Shown: positions 33,401 to 40,906 of the stretch, in pieces
Layout: every line of letters begins with the position of its first letter
Numbering within the stretch: the stretch's first letter is position 1
Source of the DNA: Clostridia bacterium
GTDB taxonomy: Bacteria > Bacillota > Clostridia > Oscillospirales > Acutalibacteraceae
DNA: 43,884 nt
Assembly (NCBI GenBank): GCA_017409845.1
Contig: JAFQRY010000032.1
Span: 79,783 to 123,666 of the forward strand
Direction of reading: 5' to 3'
Translations under genes and position numbers: made by a program
The notes under the pieces: generated by a model
Told to the model about the DNA's origin: nothing
Seen by the model: only the letters and a program-made list of their open reading frames with translations
The model's database searches: none

Positions 33401-36400
33401 CCCGCAGATCCCACATGGCCCACAGATGAGAAGACCTTCAAGGGCTGGGCAGACGGTAATGCACCCGCAGAAACAATTGTTTACGGCCCCGGCGAGCTTC
33501 AGCAGGCAGCAATGCCCGATGAAAGCCTCTATCTTGTTGCAGTATGGGAAGATGTAGTTGCTACCACCTACACAGCAACATTTATCACAACAGAAGGCAC
33601 ATTCACCGACAAAGACGGTAACGAAACAAAGCAGATCGTTCTCACCTACGAAGCAGGCGAAAAGATTGTTGCTCCCGTTCCCGTAAGAAATGACGGCGAT
33701 TATACTTATTCATGGGAACCCTCACTTCCCATCGACAATATCATGCCTGCACAGAACATGATATTTGTTGCACAGTGGGAAGAAATTCTTCCCGGCAGCA
33801 TTGAGTACACAATTACTCCTATGCTCCAGATTCTCAATGAAGACGGCACAACCTCATATGTTCCCGGTGCTGTTATCACAAAATCAGCTGATGAAGGCAA
33901 GACAGTTGAAATCACACTTGACGGTTCCTCAGAATCCGATATCACATGGATTTACAGCGGTCTTACCAACAGCAACAGCAATATTCCCGATGACGACCAT
34001 GCTGACAATGTTCTCAGAATAACTCTTACAGAGGGCGGCGAAAACGCACTTGTTGCTTACTTTGAGCTTGCAAAGAGAAATATCGAGCTTGATACAAACG
34101 GCGGCACACTTGCAGATGATTCCGCTGCAAATCAGACTCCTCTCCATGGCGAAACAATCACTCTTCCCACAGAAGAAGAAATCACAAGACCCGGCCATGT
34201 TCTCGAAGGCTGGACGGATTCTGAAGGTAATCCCTACGAGCCCGGTGAAGAAGTAATCGTAGACGGCGACGAAAAATACGAAGCAGTATGGAACGAAAAG
34301 ACCTATATTCTCACATTTGAAGAGGATGGCGGACTTCCCGTTCCCACAGATCCCAAGCTTGCAGAAGGTGCACTCTATAATGTACCCGCAGTAAGCAAGG
34401 ATGGCTATAAGTTCAACGGCTGGATTGCCGAAGACGGTACGGTTTATGCTCCCGGCGAAGTATTCACAATGCCTGCCGAAGATACAACTCTTACCGCAGA
34501 CTGGACAAGAATTTACACTGTAACTTATACAGATGCAGAAGGCAACGAGCTTAAGACAGGCGTTGCTGCAGAAGGTGAAGATATTCCTGCTTACACTGGC
34601 GATCTTCCCGAAAAGGACGGCTACAGATTCGGCGGATGGAACAATATGCCTGCAGACGGCAAGATGCCTGCAAGCGATCTCGTTCTTGAGCCCATCTTCA
34701 ATAAGGTTTATACTCTTACATATGAGTATGAATCAGAAAATTCAGATCTTCCCGAGCTTCCCGCAGCAGAGGAGCTCATCGAAGGTGAAACAACAACCGT
34801 CAAGGCTCTTCCCGAAATGGAAGGCTACAGATTCTACGGTTGGGATAACAACGGCAAGACCTATAATCCCTGGGATACATTCACAATGCCCGCTAAGGAT
34901 ACCACACTTGTAGTAACATGGGAAGAAGTTGTTGAATACAACCTTACCTTCAACGAAAACGGCGGTACCGAAGTAGATGATGTTACTCTTGAAGCAGGCA
35001 AAGAATACAGACTTCCCGCATCAACCAAGGACGGTTGGGTGCTCAAGGGCTGGAGTGACGGCGTTGACACCTATCCCGCAGGTACTGTTTACACAATGCC
35101 TGATTGGGACAGCGACCTCAACGCAGTATGGGTTCGTGAAATCACAACCGCAGCTCCCACAACAGCTCCCACATTCCACATCAGCTTTGTTTATGATGGC
35201 GAAGCACCCGAAGGTGCAGATGCTCTTGCAACCGATATCCCCGTTAAGGGCGGCGATACCTATGTTCTTCCCGGTATCTCATCCGTCGAAGGCATTGTAT
35301 TCGATTATTGGTATGATGCAAACGGTGTCAGATATCCCGCAAACTTTGAATACACAGTCAAGGGTGACATGACATTTGTTGCAAAGTGGAGTGAGGAAAC
35401 AACAGCTCCCTCAGAGCCCGGAACAACAGAATCAACTACACTTGCAAAATATACACTCAACTTTGATTATGAAAACGGCGTTAAGCCCGACGGTGCACCT
35501 GCACTTCCCACAGATATCGAGGTTGAAGACGGTCAGACATATAAGCTTCCCGCTCTTCCTGAGCTTGACGGCTACGAGTTTGACGGTTGGTATGACAACA
35601 ACGGTGTAAGATATCCTGCAGGATATGATTACAGAGTAACAGGTGATGTAACCCTCTTTGCAAAGTGGGCAGAGGAGGAAACAGAACCCACCACAACCCA
35701 GGCTCCCAAGTATGAGCTCAGCTTTGCACACGAAGCAGATGCTCCCGAAAATGCTCCTGCTCTTCCCGCATCAGTAGAGCTCAAGGCAGGCGAAGCATAT
35801 GTTCTTCCCGAGCTTGCAGATGTTGAAGGCTATGAGTTCAAGGGCTGGAAGGATGAAAAGGGTGCAAGCTATGCAGCAGGCTATGCATTCCGCATGCCCG
35901 CAGAAGCAACCGTTCTTTATGCAGACTACGAAGAAATCATCGTAGCTCCCACAGAGTTCAAGCTCACATTTGACGAAAACCAGGGCACTGCAGTTGAAGA
36001 TATGACTCTTCTTCCCGGTGCAATCATCAATCTTCCCAAGACAGAGCGTGAAGGCTACACCTTCCTCGGCTGGAGTGACGGCGAAAATGTTTACGAAGCA
36101 GGTTCGGCATACGAAATGCCTGCAGAAGACACAACTCTCACCGCAACATGGGAAGAAATCCCCGCTAAGACATTCACAGTAAGCTATGCTTACATCGGCG
36201 AAGATACACCCACATCGGCTGATCCCGTTCCCTCAGAAAAGGTTATCACCGAAAATGATATGGTTGTTGTTGAGGCATATCCCTCAGCAGTTGAAGGCTA
36301 TGAATTCTTCGGCTGGTATCTCAACGGTAAGCTCTATAAGCCCGGCGATACCTTCGCTCCCGAACTTGATCCCATGGTATTCGAAGGCTTCTGGGTAAAG

Positions 36401-38341
36401 AAGACTGCAACATTCGTTGTATCATATGAATATGAAGGCGATATTCCTGCAAATGCAGATGCTCTTCCCGAATTCAAGACCTATAACGACGGCGAAACAG
36501 TAACAGTTGCAGCAAAACCTGCCGCAGTTGAAGGCTACACCTTCGAAGGCTGGTGTCTTGACAGCGACAGAACCGCTGAAGTAACAGAGGTTACAGTCAA
36601 CGGTGCAAATGTTGAAATCGTCGGTATCTGGACAATCCATACAAACGATATCGTATTTGACGCAAACGGCGGTACATTCAAAGACGGTTCATCACAGTAT
36701 GTAGAGCCCGATGTAGAATACGGCACAGAACTTGAAGATGTTCTTCCCGAAATTCCCAAAAAGGAAGGCTACACCTTCGTTGAATGGGAAGGCATGCCCG
36801 AAGACGGCACAATGCCTGACGGTGACCTTGAAGTAACCGCAAAGTGGCAGATTAACAAATACACAATCACATTTGATTCAAATGGCGGCAGTGCAGTTGC
36901 TCCTGCAACATACGAATACGGTGCAGCAGTAACCGAACCTGCAGCTCCCACAAGAAACGGCTTCAACTTCATCGGTTGGGAACCTGCTCTTCCCGAAACA
37001 ATGCCTGCAAACGATCTTACCGTAAAGGCAAAGTGGGAAGCAATCCCCGGAGTTGAAACTCACAAGCTCACAGCTGATGCAAACGGCGGTAAATTTGCCG
37101 ACGGCACAGACGAATATCTCAAGGACCTTATCGCAGGTGAAGAAATCGGAGAAATTCCTGCTCCCACAAGAGAAGGCTACGAGTTCAAGGGCTGGGAAGG
37201 CATGCCTGAAGACGGCAAGATGCCTGAAGCAGACCTTACTATCAAGGCAATCTGGGAAGAAAAGGAACCCGAGGTCAAGAGCCACACAGTCAATTACTAT
37301 CTTGTAAAGGGCGAGGGTGCAGAAGCTGAGCTCTATACAAGCAAGACCTTCGAAGAAGGTGCAGCTCTTGAGCATCCCACACCCGTTATTGAAGGCTTCA
37401 CCTTCAAGGGTTGGACAGATGAAAACGGTAATGCCCTTCCCGAAACAATGGAAACAGAAGATATCAATGCATATGCACAGCTTGAAATCAACACCTATAA
37501 GGTAACTTATATCTCTGACGGTGAGGTTTACGAGGAATACACAGATGTTAAGTTTGCATCAGAGGTTCCCGTTCCCGCAGATCCCGCTAAGGCAGGCTAT
37601 GTATTCGCAGGCTGGGATCCCGCAGTTGTTTCAACAATGCCTGCTCACGACCTCACATACACTGCAAAGTGGGTAGTAGCTCCTGTTGAAGGTGAAAAGT
37701 TCACCGCAAGATTTGTTGTTGACGGCAAAACATATGACCTTCATGTTCTTGAAGAAGGCGATGTAATCCCCGTTCCCGCAGCACCCACAAAGTTTGGTTT
37801 CGTATTCGTAGGCTGGGAGCCTGAAGTTCCCGACACAATGCCTGCAGAAAACCTTGAGTTTGTTGCTCAGTGGGAAATCGACAAGACCTTCGTAGGTCTC
37901 GTGATCGGCGGAACAGTCGTTTCAGGTATCGTAGTAGGTTCCGTAATCGGCATGAATACAGCACTCATCACAGGTGCTGCAATCGTCGGCGGTATCATCG
38001 TTATCGTTGGTGCTGTTCACCTTGTTAAGCATACTCACACCGTAACTTATATCGTTGACGGCGAAGTTTACAAGGTATACAAGGTTGTTGAAGGAACAAA
38101 GATTCCCGTTCCCGCAGATCCCACCAAGGACGGTGCAGAGTTTGCAGGCTGGAATCCCGAAGTTCCCGAGAAGATGGGCGAAACAGACCTCGTCTTTGAA
38201 GCAACATGGGAAGATGTCGGCTCAGATGTTGATGTTGTAATTCCCGACACAGGTTCATTCGCAGGCGTGGCAGCATTTGCAGTTATCTCAGGTGCAGCTG
38301 CAGCAGCATATGTAATGACCAGAAAAAAGAAGGAAGATTAA
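30440..38341 (+). CDS. Giant secreted surface protein built from InlB-B/Flg_new-type repeats
   Basis: A 2633-residue, strongly acidic exported protein. It starts with a signal peptide (HLKKSLALLLAFVMIFSSMS, then VAASAA). A region of about 280 residues follows that begins like a cohesin-type beta domain (APGEHVKARVYVSNNYYTHS). Then come about 25 repeats of 65-90 residues with the InlB B-repeat/Listeria-Bacteroides pattern: ...TFDENGG..V, GY.F.GW, and a final (T)A.W strand. Thr/Pro-rich linkers (TTAAPTTAPT and others) separate units near residues 1568-1760. A helical segment interrupts the first repeat (about 343-431), and a Gly/Val/Ile-rich double hydrophobic stretch lies at about 2483-2531. 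The C-terminus has IPDTG (2601-2605), a hydrophobic helix and RKKKED, like a sortase signal. The ATG at 30440 is nine bases from AAGGAGG; the ATG at 30434 is only three away. Adhesin-like function is inferred. Confidence 0.9.
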   Translation: MTHLKKSLALLLAFVMIFSSMSVAASAADDSSAASSETAAFTVKFFRKDADGNWIETTKAAPGEHVKARVYVSNNYYTHSFSSALVFDTDFFDLKEVTVNNKGELEFNTFPQNTQVPRYPNENYSVTVGSGATLTGSITSNDTYRADETKMFQIPYLISNKIIPADYFSGKDLIYSSVMMPKEFAETVMLNDAEGNWYNEYDFVIKNEENAVTKQVDEEGVAVVPKELRGTIETVIDILLGAPNVIDVPRGKAGEEPVALEALGYGWEIDENNFKTTEGVITTTSSILLDANGGEFSNGDSALEIKGIIKEDAADELSAEEAVPARTNFKHIGWSTIKTARGADITEDILEEIGYAEMTDEDIAALGWKHTELLKLNGYLVNTEIGTPLTAEMVAEIGLADKTATQLKGLGLNVTSEILDALKLDKADVKYDYDEYTLYALWDNSGVSEYKVETYLMGTDGTYPSAPTQTDTFYSVAGNTVPLQATAKEGFTLDVSDEDGTSEKSSESVKVEADGSSVLKAYYARNKYTVTYKYEDFTGVHEDTEEVYYGKEIPAFRELPGDAFEVYYVDSEGNKTTDIPKYMPAENITLIGEAVMTYLFDAGEGAFFPSTGERTMTYVYKFGEVPVIPEAPVKDGYVFVDWDVAVPEKVTGSKTFNAMFNPLAGTDEKYTVTFYDDEGKVILTEEDAYWYGQEFEAVDIPEGYGDDVWMLADGTAVSFPYAIKADTEFYPAKEDANVYNAFFYEDKADKAPYATSPTVYGEEIVAPEEDPSKEGYQFQGWSTNPDAEDPEDLGVMDSMEGKKFYAVFTPNEVTLTFDENGGSEVTDLTGKFGEAVVAPETTRDGYEFKGWYDAEGNLLPDTYPAESTDYTAKWTANTYYIMYKNGDILAEGPINAKTDDTISVSDGSKVKKDGHTFAGWKSSADGIVYAAGETFTMPAANVTLEAQWDVNKHVVSLDAKGGVFADGSDTYGNDEVAYGTVLADAGIPADPTWPTDEKTFKGWADGNAPAETIVYGPGELQQAAMPDESLYLVAVWEDVVATTYTATFITTEGTFTDKDGNETKQIVLTYEAGEKIVAPVPVRNDGDYTYSWEPSLPIDNIMPAQNMIFVAQWEEILPGSIEYTITPMLQILNEDGTTSYVPGAVITKSADEGKTVEITLDGSSESDITWIYSGLTNSNSNIPDDDHADNVLRITLTEGGENALVAYFELAKRNIELDTNGGTLADDSAANQTPLHGETITLPTEEEITRPGHVLEGWTDSEGNPYEPGEEVIVDGDEKYEAVWNEKTYILTFEEDGGLPVPTDPKLAEGALYNVPAVSKDGYKFNGWIAEDGTVYAPGEVFTMPAEDTTLTADWTRIYTVTYTDAEGNELKTGVAAEGEDIPAYTGDLPEKDGYRFGGWNNMPADGKMPASDLVLEPIFNKVYTLTYEYESENSDLPELPAAEELIEGETTTVKALPEMEGYRFYGWDNNGKTYNPWDTFTMPAKDTTLVVTWEEVVEYNLTFNENGGTEVDDVTLEAGKEYRLPASTKDGWVLKGWSDGVDTYPAGTVYTMPDWDSDLNAVWVREITTAAPTTAPTFHISFVYDGEAPEGADALATDIPVKGGDTYVLPGISSVEGIVFDYWYDANGVRYPANFEYTVKGDMTFVAKWSEETTAPSEPGTTESTTLAKYTLNFDYENGVKPDGAPALPTDIEVEDGQTYKLPALPELDGYEFDGWYDNNGVRYPAGYDYRVTGDVTLFAKWAEEETEPTTTQAPKYELSFAHEADAPENAPALPASVELKAGEAYVLPELADVEGYEFKGWKDEKGASYAAGYAFRMPAEATVLYADYEEIIVAPTEFKLTFDENQGTAVEDMTLLPGAIINLPKTEREGYTFLGWSDGENVYEAGSAYEMPAEDTTLTATWEEIPAKTFTVSYAYIGEDTPTSADPVPSEKVITENDMVVVEAYPSAVEGYEFFGWYLNGKLYKPGDTFAPELDPMVFEGFWVKKTATFVVSYEYEGDIPANADALPEFKTYNDGETVTVAAKPAAVEGYTFEGWCLDSDRTAEVTEVTVNGANVEIVGIWTIHTNDIVFDANGGTFKDGSSQYVEPDVEYGTELEDVLPEIPKKEGYTFVEWEGMPEDGTMPDGDLEVTAKWQINKYTITFDSNGGSAVAPATYEYGAAVTEPAAPTRNGFNFIGWEPALPETMPANDLTVKAKWEAIPGVETHKLTADANGGKFADGTDEYLKDLIAGEEIGEIPAPTREGYEFKGWEGMPEDGKMPEADLTIKAIWEEKEPEVKSHTVNYYLVKGEGAEAELYTSKTFEEGAALEHPTPVIEGFTFKGWTDENGNALPETMETEDINAYAQLEINTYKVTYISDGEVYEEYTDVKFASEVPVPADPAKAGYVFAGWDPAVVSTMPAHDLTYTAKWVVAPVEGEKFTARFVVDGKTYDLHVLEEGDVIPVPAAPTKFGFVFVGWEPEVPDTMPAENLEFVAQWEIDKTFVGLVIGGTVVSGIVVGSVIGMNTALITGAAIVGGIIVIVGAVHLVKHTHTVTYIVDGEVYKVYKVVEGTKIPVPADPTKDGAEFAGWNPEVPEKMGETDLVFEATWEDVGSDVDVVIPDTGSFAGVAAFAVISGAAAAAYVMTRKKKED
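31411..38211 (+). repeat. Tandem InlB-B/Flg_new-type coding repeats
   Basis: About 25 diverged copies of a 195-270-base coding unit, each marked by a G-Y/F-x-F-x-G-W core, for example DGYEFKGW, EGYTFLGW, EGYEFFGW, NGFNFIGW and AGYVFAGW. Protein-level identity is modest between most copies. Some pairs are nearly identical over short spans, such as the GMPEDG(K/T)MP(E/D) units near 36780-36830 and 37198-37230, which suggests local duplication. Confidence 0.85.
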
Positions 38342-38356
38342 TTCCCGATAAATTAA

Positions 38357-38386
38357 ATGACCTCACCGAAAGGTGAGGTCATTTTT
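38357..38386 (+). terminator. Terminator after the giant surface protein gene
   Basis: ATGACCTCACC-GAAA-GGTGAGGTCAT, an 11-bp perfect stem with a GAAA tetraloop, followed by TTTTT, 15 bases past the stop. Confidence 0.93.
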
Positions 38387-38394
38387 GACTGTCG

Positions 38395-38600
38395 ATAAAG
38401 TCGCTGAAACATAAACGAAATAAGTGTAGAGGTCGGCGACCTTTTTAAGTGCAAAGTTCAAAGTGAAAAGTTAAGGATAGGCTCCGCCTATGACCGATTT
38501 TATTGGTGTGTTTCTGTAGGGGTCGGCGACTCCGACGACCCGTCCGTGCCGCAAGGTGCGGAAAGATTTTTAATGAAAAATGAATAATGAAAAATTAAGG
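38395..38600. repeat. Decayed intergenic repeat (MITE-like) tract
   Basis: Contains two near-identical 15-base copies, GTAGAGGTCGGCGAC (about 38427-38441 by alignment) and GTAGGGGTCGGCGAC (about 38516-38530). It also has small hairpins (ATAGGC-TCC-GCCTAT, GTCGG-CGACT-CCGAC) and A-rich simple sequence built from AATGAAAAATGA and GTGCAAAGTTCAAAGTG-type words. This texture is common in intergenic repeats of gut Clostridia, but no transposase or clean terminal repeats are seen. Confidence 0.4.
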
Positions 38601-38630
38601 AAGGGGCTGTATTTTTACAGCCCCTTTTTT
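38601..38630 (+). terminator. Second terminator upstream of the spore cluster
   Basis: AAGGGGCTGTA-TTTT-TACAGCCCCTT followed by TTTT: an 11-bp perfect stem. It lies only about 65 bases before the next start codon and should strongly insulate the spore cluster from read-through. Confidence 0.9.
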
Positions 38631-38657
38631 GTAACCAAAACCTCCGTAAGCTAATAT
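38629..38657 (+). promoter_or_regulatory. Possible promoter of the spore cluster
   Basis: TTGTAA (38629-38634), 17 bases, TAATAT (38652-38657); an overlapping TATAAT lies at 38660-38665 without a matching -35. Either could serve. If the genes are sporulation-specific, a sigma-E/F/G/K promoter would be expected instead, and I cannot identify one with confidence. Confidence 0.3.
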
Positions 38658-38687
38658 ATTATAATTAGCGAATGAAACGGAGGTTTT
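38637..38687 (+). promoter_or_regulatory. Inverted repeat covering the Shine-Dalgarno of the spore cluster
   Basis: AAAACCTCCGT (38637-38647) is the perfect complement of ACGGAGGTTTT (38677-38687), which contains the ribosome binding site of the gene at 38693. Inside, GCTAAT (38650-38655) pairs with ATTAGC (38664-38669). A transcript that includes both arms would hide its SD; one starting inside the repeat would not. It could alternatively be a protein-binding operator. Confidence 0.55.
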
Positions 38688-38692
38688 TATTT

Positions 38693-39508
38693 ATGGATAA
38701 AAGAGAACTCGAAAAATTAATGGACAGATACAGAAAAGAGATGATTGAATTCGGAAAGCGGAATAACATATCAGGCTATCCTTCGGAAAATCCGCAGGAT
38801 GAACGGGAAAAAGCAATGGATGATGCATTGAGAAACAACACTCCTTTTGAGAGGGACAGAAGCAATCCTCTGCCCGAAACGGTGCCGGCTGAAAGCGAGG
38901 TAACAGAAGCTGCAAACGAAGAAGAGCAAACGGCTGTTGCGGCCCAGGCAGAGGCGTCTGAGCCCGAAATCATCCCTTCACTCAATGACAGCACGGATGT
39001 TGAAAGAATTCTTCGCAGAAGCTGTGCTGCTTTGCCCGATAACGCAACAAACGAGCAGAGAGCAAAATGCAGGAGCATAAATGATTTTCTTGCCGCAAAC
39101 ACGGAAAGCGGAAGTCTGAGGGTTGAAGCTTTCGCATCCGACAGAGTTTTCGGAGTTCCGAGTGCAAGAGTGATGGTATTTATAGGGCTTCCCGAGGGGA
39201 ATATTGCAGTTTTTGACGGAATAACGGATGTAAACGGCTCGACTGAGAGCATTCGACTGCCTGCACCGCCAAGATCAATTTCTCAGTCGCCGCAGACGGA
39301 GAGCAATCCGAAATTGCCCTACGCCGTCTATTCTGTTTATGTTGAGCACCCCGATTATGTGAGAGCGGTGTTCACGAATGTGCCTGTCTTTTCCGGTATA
39401 GAGTCAATCCAACCCGTGCGGATGCTTGCAAAGAGCGAAGGCATGGATGAGCCCGAGCCGATTGTGGTTGACGAAACAACAATAAATTCACTAAGGAATG
39501 AGGGATAA
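38693..39508 (+). CDS. Spore-cluster protein with Cna-B/carboxypeptidase-regulatory-like domain
   Basis: A 271-residue protein without signal peptide or membrane segment. The first 90 residues are charged and helical (MDKRELEKLMDRYRKEMIEF) and then Glu/Ala-rich. A beta domain fills about residues 130-255: LRVEAFASDRVFGVPSARVM, FDGITDVNGSTESIRLPAP, YSVYVEHPDYV and VPVFSGIESIQPVRM, in the order of a Cna-B or carboxypeptidase-regulatory-like fold. I recall similar domains next to cortex-lytic or peptidoglycan-binding proteins in Clostridia. The ATG at 38693 is nine bases from ACGGAGG; an ATG at 38672 lies upstream of that SD and is rejected. The SpoIID-like gene starts three bases after the stop, so they share an operon. 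A spore-coat or cortex role is inferred from context. Confidence 0.75.
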   Translation: MDKRELEKLMDRYRKEMIEFGKRNNISGYPSENPQDEREKAMDDALRNNTPFERDRSNPLPETVPAESEVTEAANEEEQTAVAAQAEASEPEIIPSLNDSTDVERILRRSCAALPDNATNEQRAKCRSINDFLAANTESGSLRVEAFASDRVFGVPSARVMVFIGLPEGNIAVFDGITDVNGSTESIRLPAPPRSISQSPQTESNPKLPYAVYSVYVEHPDYVRAVFTNVPVFSGIESIQPVRMLAKSEGMDEPEPIVVDETTINSLRNEG

Positions 39509-39511
39509 ACA

Positions 39512-40861
39512 ATGGCTGTAACACCCGTAATCCCCGATTATATAACAGTACATCTCGGTCCGCCGAATTCAAACGCACGCAATGTCCGTGTTCCATTTAC
39601 GGATTATATAAAAAATGTTGCATCGAGCGAGATTTATCCGTCATGGCCCGAAAATGCATTGAGAGCAAATATTTATGCTCAGGTGTCGTTTGCTCTCAAC
39701 AGAATTTTTACCGAGTATTACCGCAGCAGGGGATATAATTTTGATATCACAAATTCAACCTCATATGACCAGGCATATGTTGACGGCAGGGATATTTTTT
39801 CAAACATATCAAGGCTTGTCGATGAGCTTTTCAATGATTATGTAACAAAAGGAAATCAGATTCAGCCCTATTTTACGGAATACTGTGACGGAAGAAATGT
39901 AACCTGCCGCGGTCTTTCGCAATGGGGAACGGTAACTCTCGCAAACCGCGGAAGAACCCCCTACCAGATTTTGCAGAATTATTACGGAAACGATGTTAAT
40001 ATCGTCAGAAATGCACCCGTAAAAAATATTCCCGAATCCTATCCCGGAAGGCTTCTGAGATTAGGCTCCTACGGAGGCGAGGATATAAGAACAATCCAGC
40101 GTCAGCTTAACAGAATAAGGCAGAATTACCCTTCAATCCCGAGAATTCCCGATACCAACGGGTTTTTTGATGCTTCAACTCAGTCGGCGGTGCGACAGTT
40201 TCAGCGGATATTCAACCTTGCACCCGACGGAATAGTCGGTAAGGCAACGTGGTATAAAATCAAGCAGATTTATAATGCGGTCAAAAAGCTTTCGGAGCTT
40301 TACTCCGAGGGAATAACAATAACCGAGGTTGAGCGGATTTTCAGCGAGGTTATCCGCAGAGGTGACAGAGGCAGAGATGTGCGTACCATTCAGTATTATC
40401 TGAATTTTCTCGGATTTTTCAATGACCGTCTGCCTCAGATAAGCGTTGACGGGATTTTCGGCCCCGCAACTGAAAACGCCGTGAGGACATTTCAGCGTGA
40501 GTACGGACTTACGGTTGACGGCATAGTAGGCAGAGCAACATGGAATGCAATCATCAATGCATATGATAACACGCTCAACTCTCTGCCCGATGAATACCGC
40601 TCATATTCATCCCTGCTTTATCCCGGATATACTCTCACAACAGGCACAAGCGGAAACATAGTGACTCAGCTTCAGACCTTCCTGAGAACAATTGCACAGA
40701 ATAATAACGCCGTTCCTCTTATAACGGTTGACGGAGTATACGGAAATCAGACAAGAAATGCTGTTATTGCCGTTCAAAGGCTGTCGGGCATTGAGCAGAC
40801 GGGAGTTGTCGGTCCGCTGACATGGAATGCGATTGTCAACCTTTATAATGAATACAGATAA
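39512..40861 (+). CDS. SpoIID-like domain protein with three peptidoglycan-binding domains
   Basis: A 449-residue protein. Residues about 25-175 resemble the SpoIID/LytB domain, a lytic transglycosylase acting on denuded glycan strands in engulfment: VPFTDYIKNVASSEIYPSWP with Glu40 in the catalytic position, and RGLSQWGTVTLANRGRTPYQ with ILQNYYG like the SpoIID end motif. Three PG_binding_1 domains follow, each ending like GIVGKATWYKI, GIVGRATWNAII or GVVGPLTWNAIV. The protein begins MAVTPVIPDYITVHLG and has no signal peptide or membrane anchor, unlike classic SpoIID. It may therefore reach the cortex from the mother cell as a coat-associated protein. It is sandwiched between the Cna-B-like gene and a GerA/SpoVAF-like gene, consistent with cortex hydrolysis or modification. 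Family assignment of the N-terminal domain is moderately sure, that of the repeats very sure. Confidence 0.83.
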   Translation: MAVTPVIPDYITVHLGPPNSNARNVRVPFTDYIKNVASSEIYPSWPENALRANIYAQVSFALNRIFTEYYRSRGYNFDITNSTSYDQAYVDGRDIFSNISRLVDELFNDYVTKGNQIQPYFTEYCDGRNVTCRGLSQWGTVTLANRGRTPYQILQNYYGNDVNIVRNAPVKNIPESYPGRLLRLGSYGGEDIRTIQRQLNRIRQNYPSIPRIPDTNGFFDASTQSAVRQFQRIFNLAPDGIVGKATWYKIKQIYNAVKKLSELYSEGITITEVERIFSEVIRRGDRGRDVRTIQYYLNFLGFFNDRLPQISVDGIFGPATENAVRTFQREYGLTVDGIVGRATWNAIINAYDNTLNSLPDEYRSYSSLLYPGYTLTTGTSGNIVTQLQTFLRTIAQNNNAVPLITVDGVYGNQTRNAVIAVQRLSGIEQTGVVGPLTWNAIVNLYNEYR

Positions 40862-40906
40862 ATTCTTTGAAAATAATAAGAATATCAAATTATAAAGGAA
40901 GATTGG

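Larger units (their letters stand above)
38342..38692. other. 351-base non-coding gap with terminators and decayed repeat sequence
   Basis: Holds the terminator at 38357, a repeat-like tract (about 38395-38600), a second terminator at 38601, and the inverted repeat in front of the next gene. No protein-coding signal is visible in the tract. Confidence 0.7.

Noticed and set aside
31411-38211. CRISPR or satellite DNA in the repeat-rich region
   Set aside because: The repeats are coding, diverged at DNA level, of variable length and in one continuous frame with a signal peptide and C-terminal anchor.
38672-38692. ATG at 38672 as the start of the first spore-cluster gene
   Set aside because: It lies upstream of the only good SD (38677-38683) and adds basic and aromatic residues that look like translated leader.
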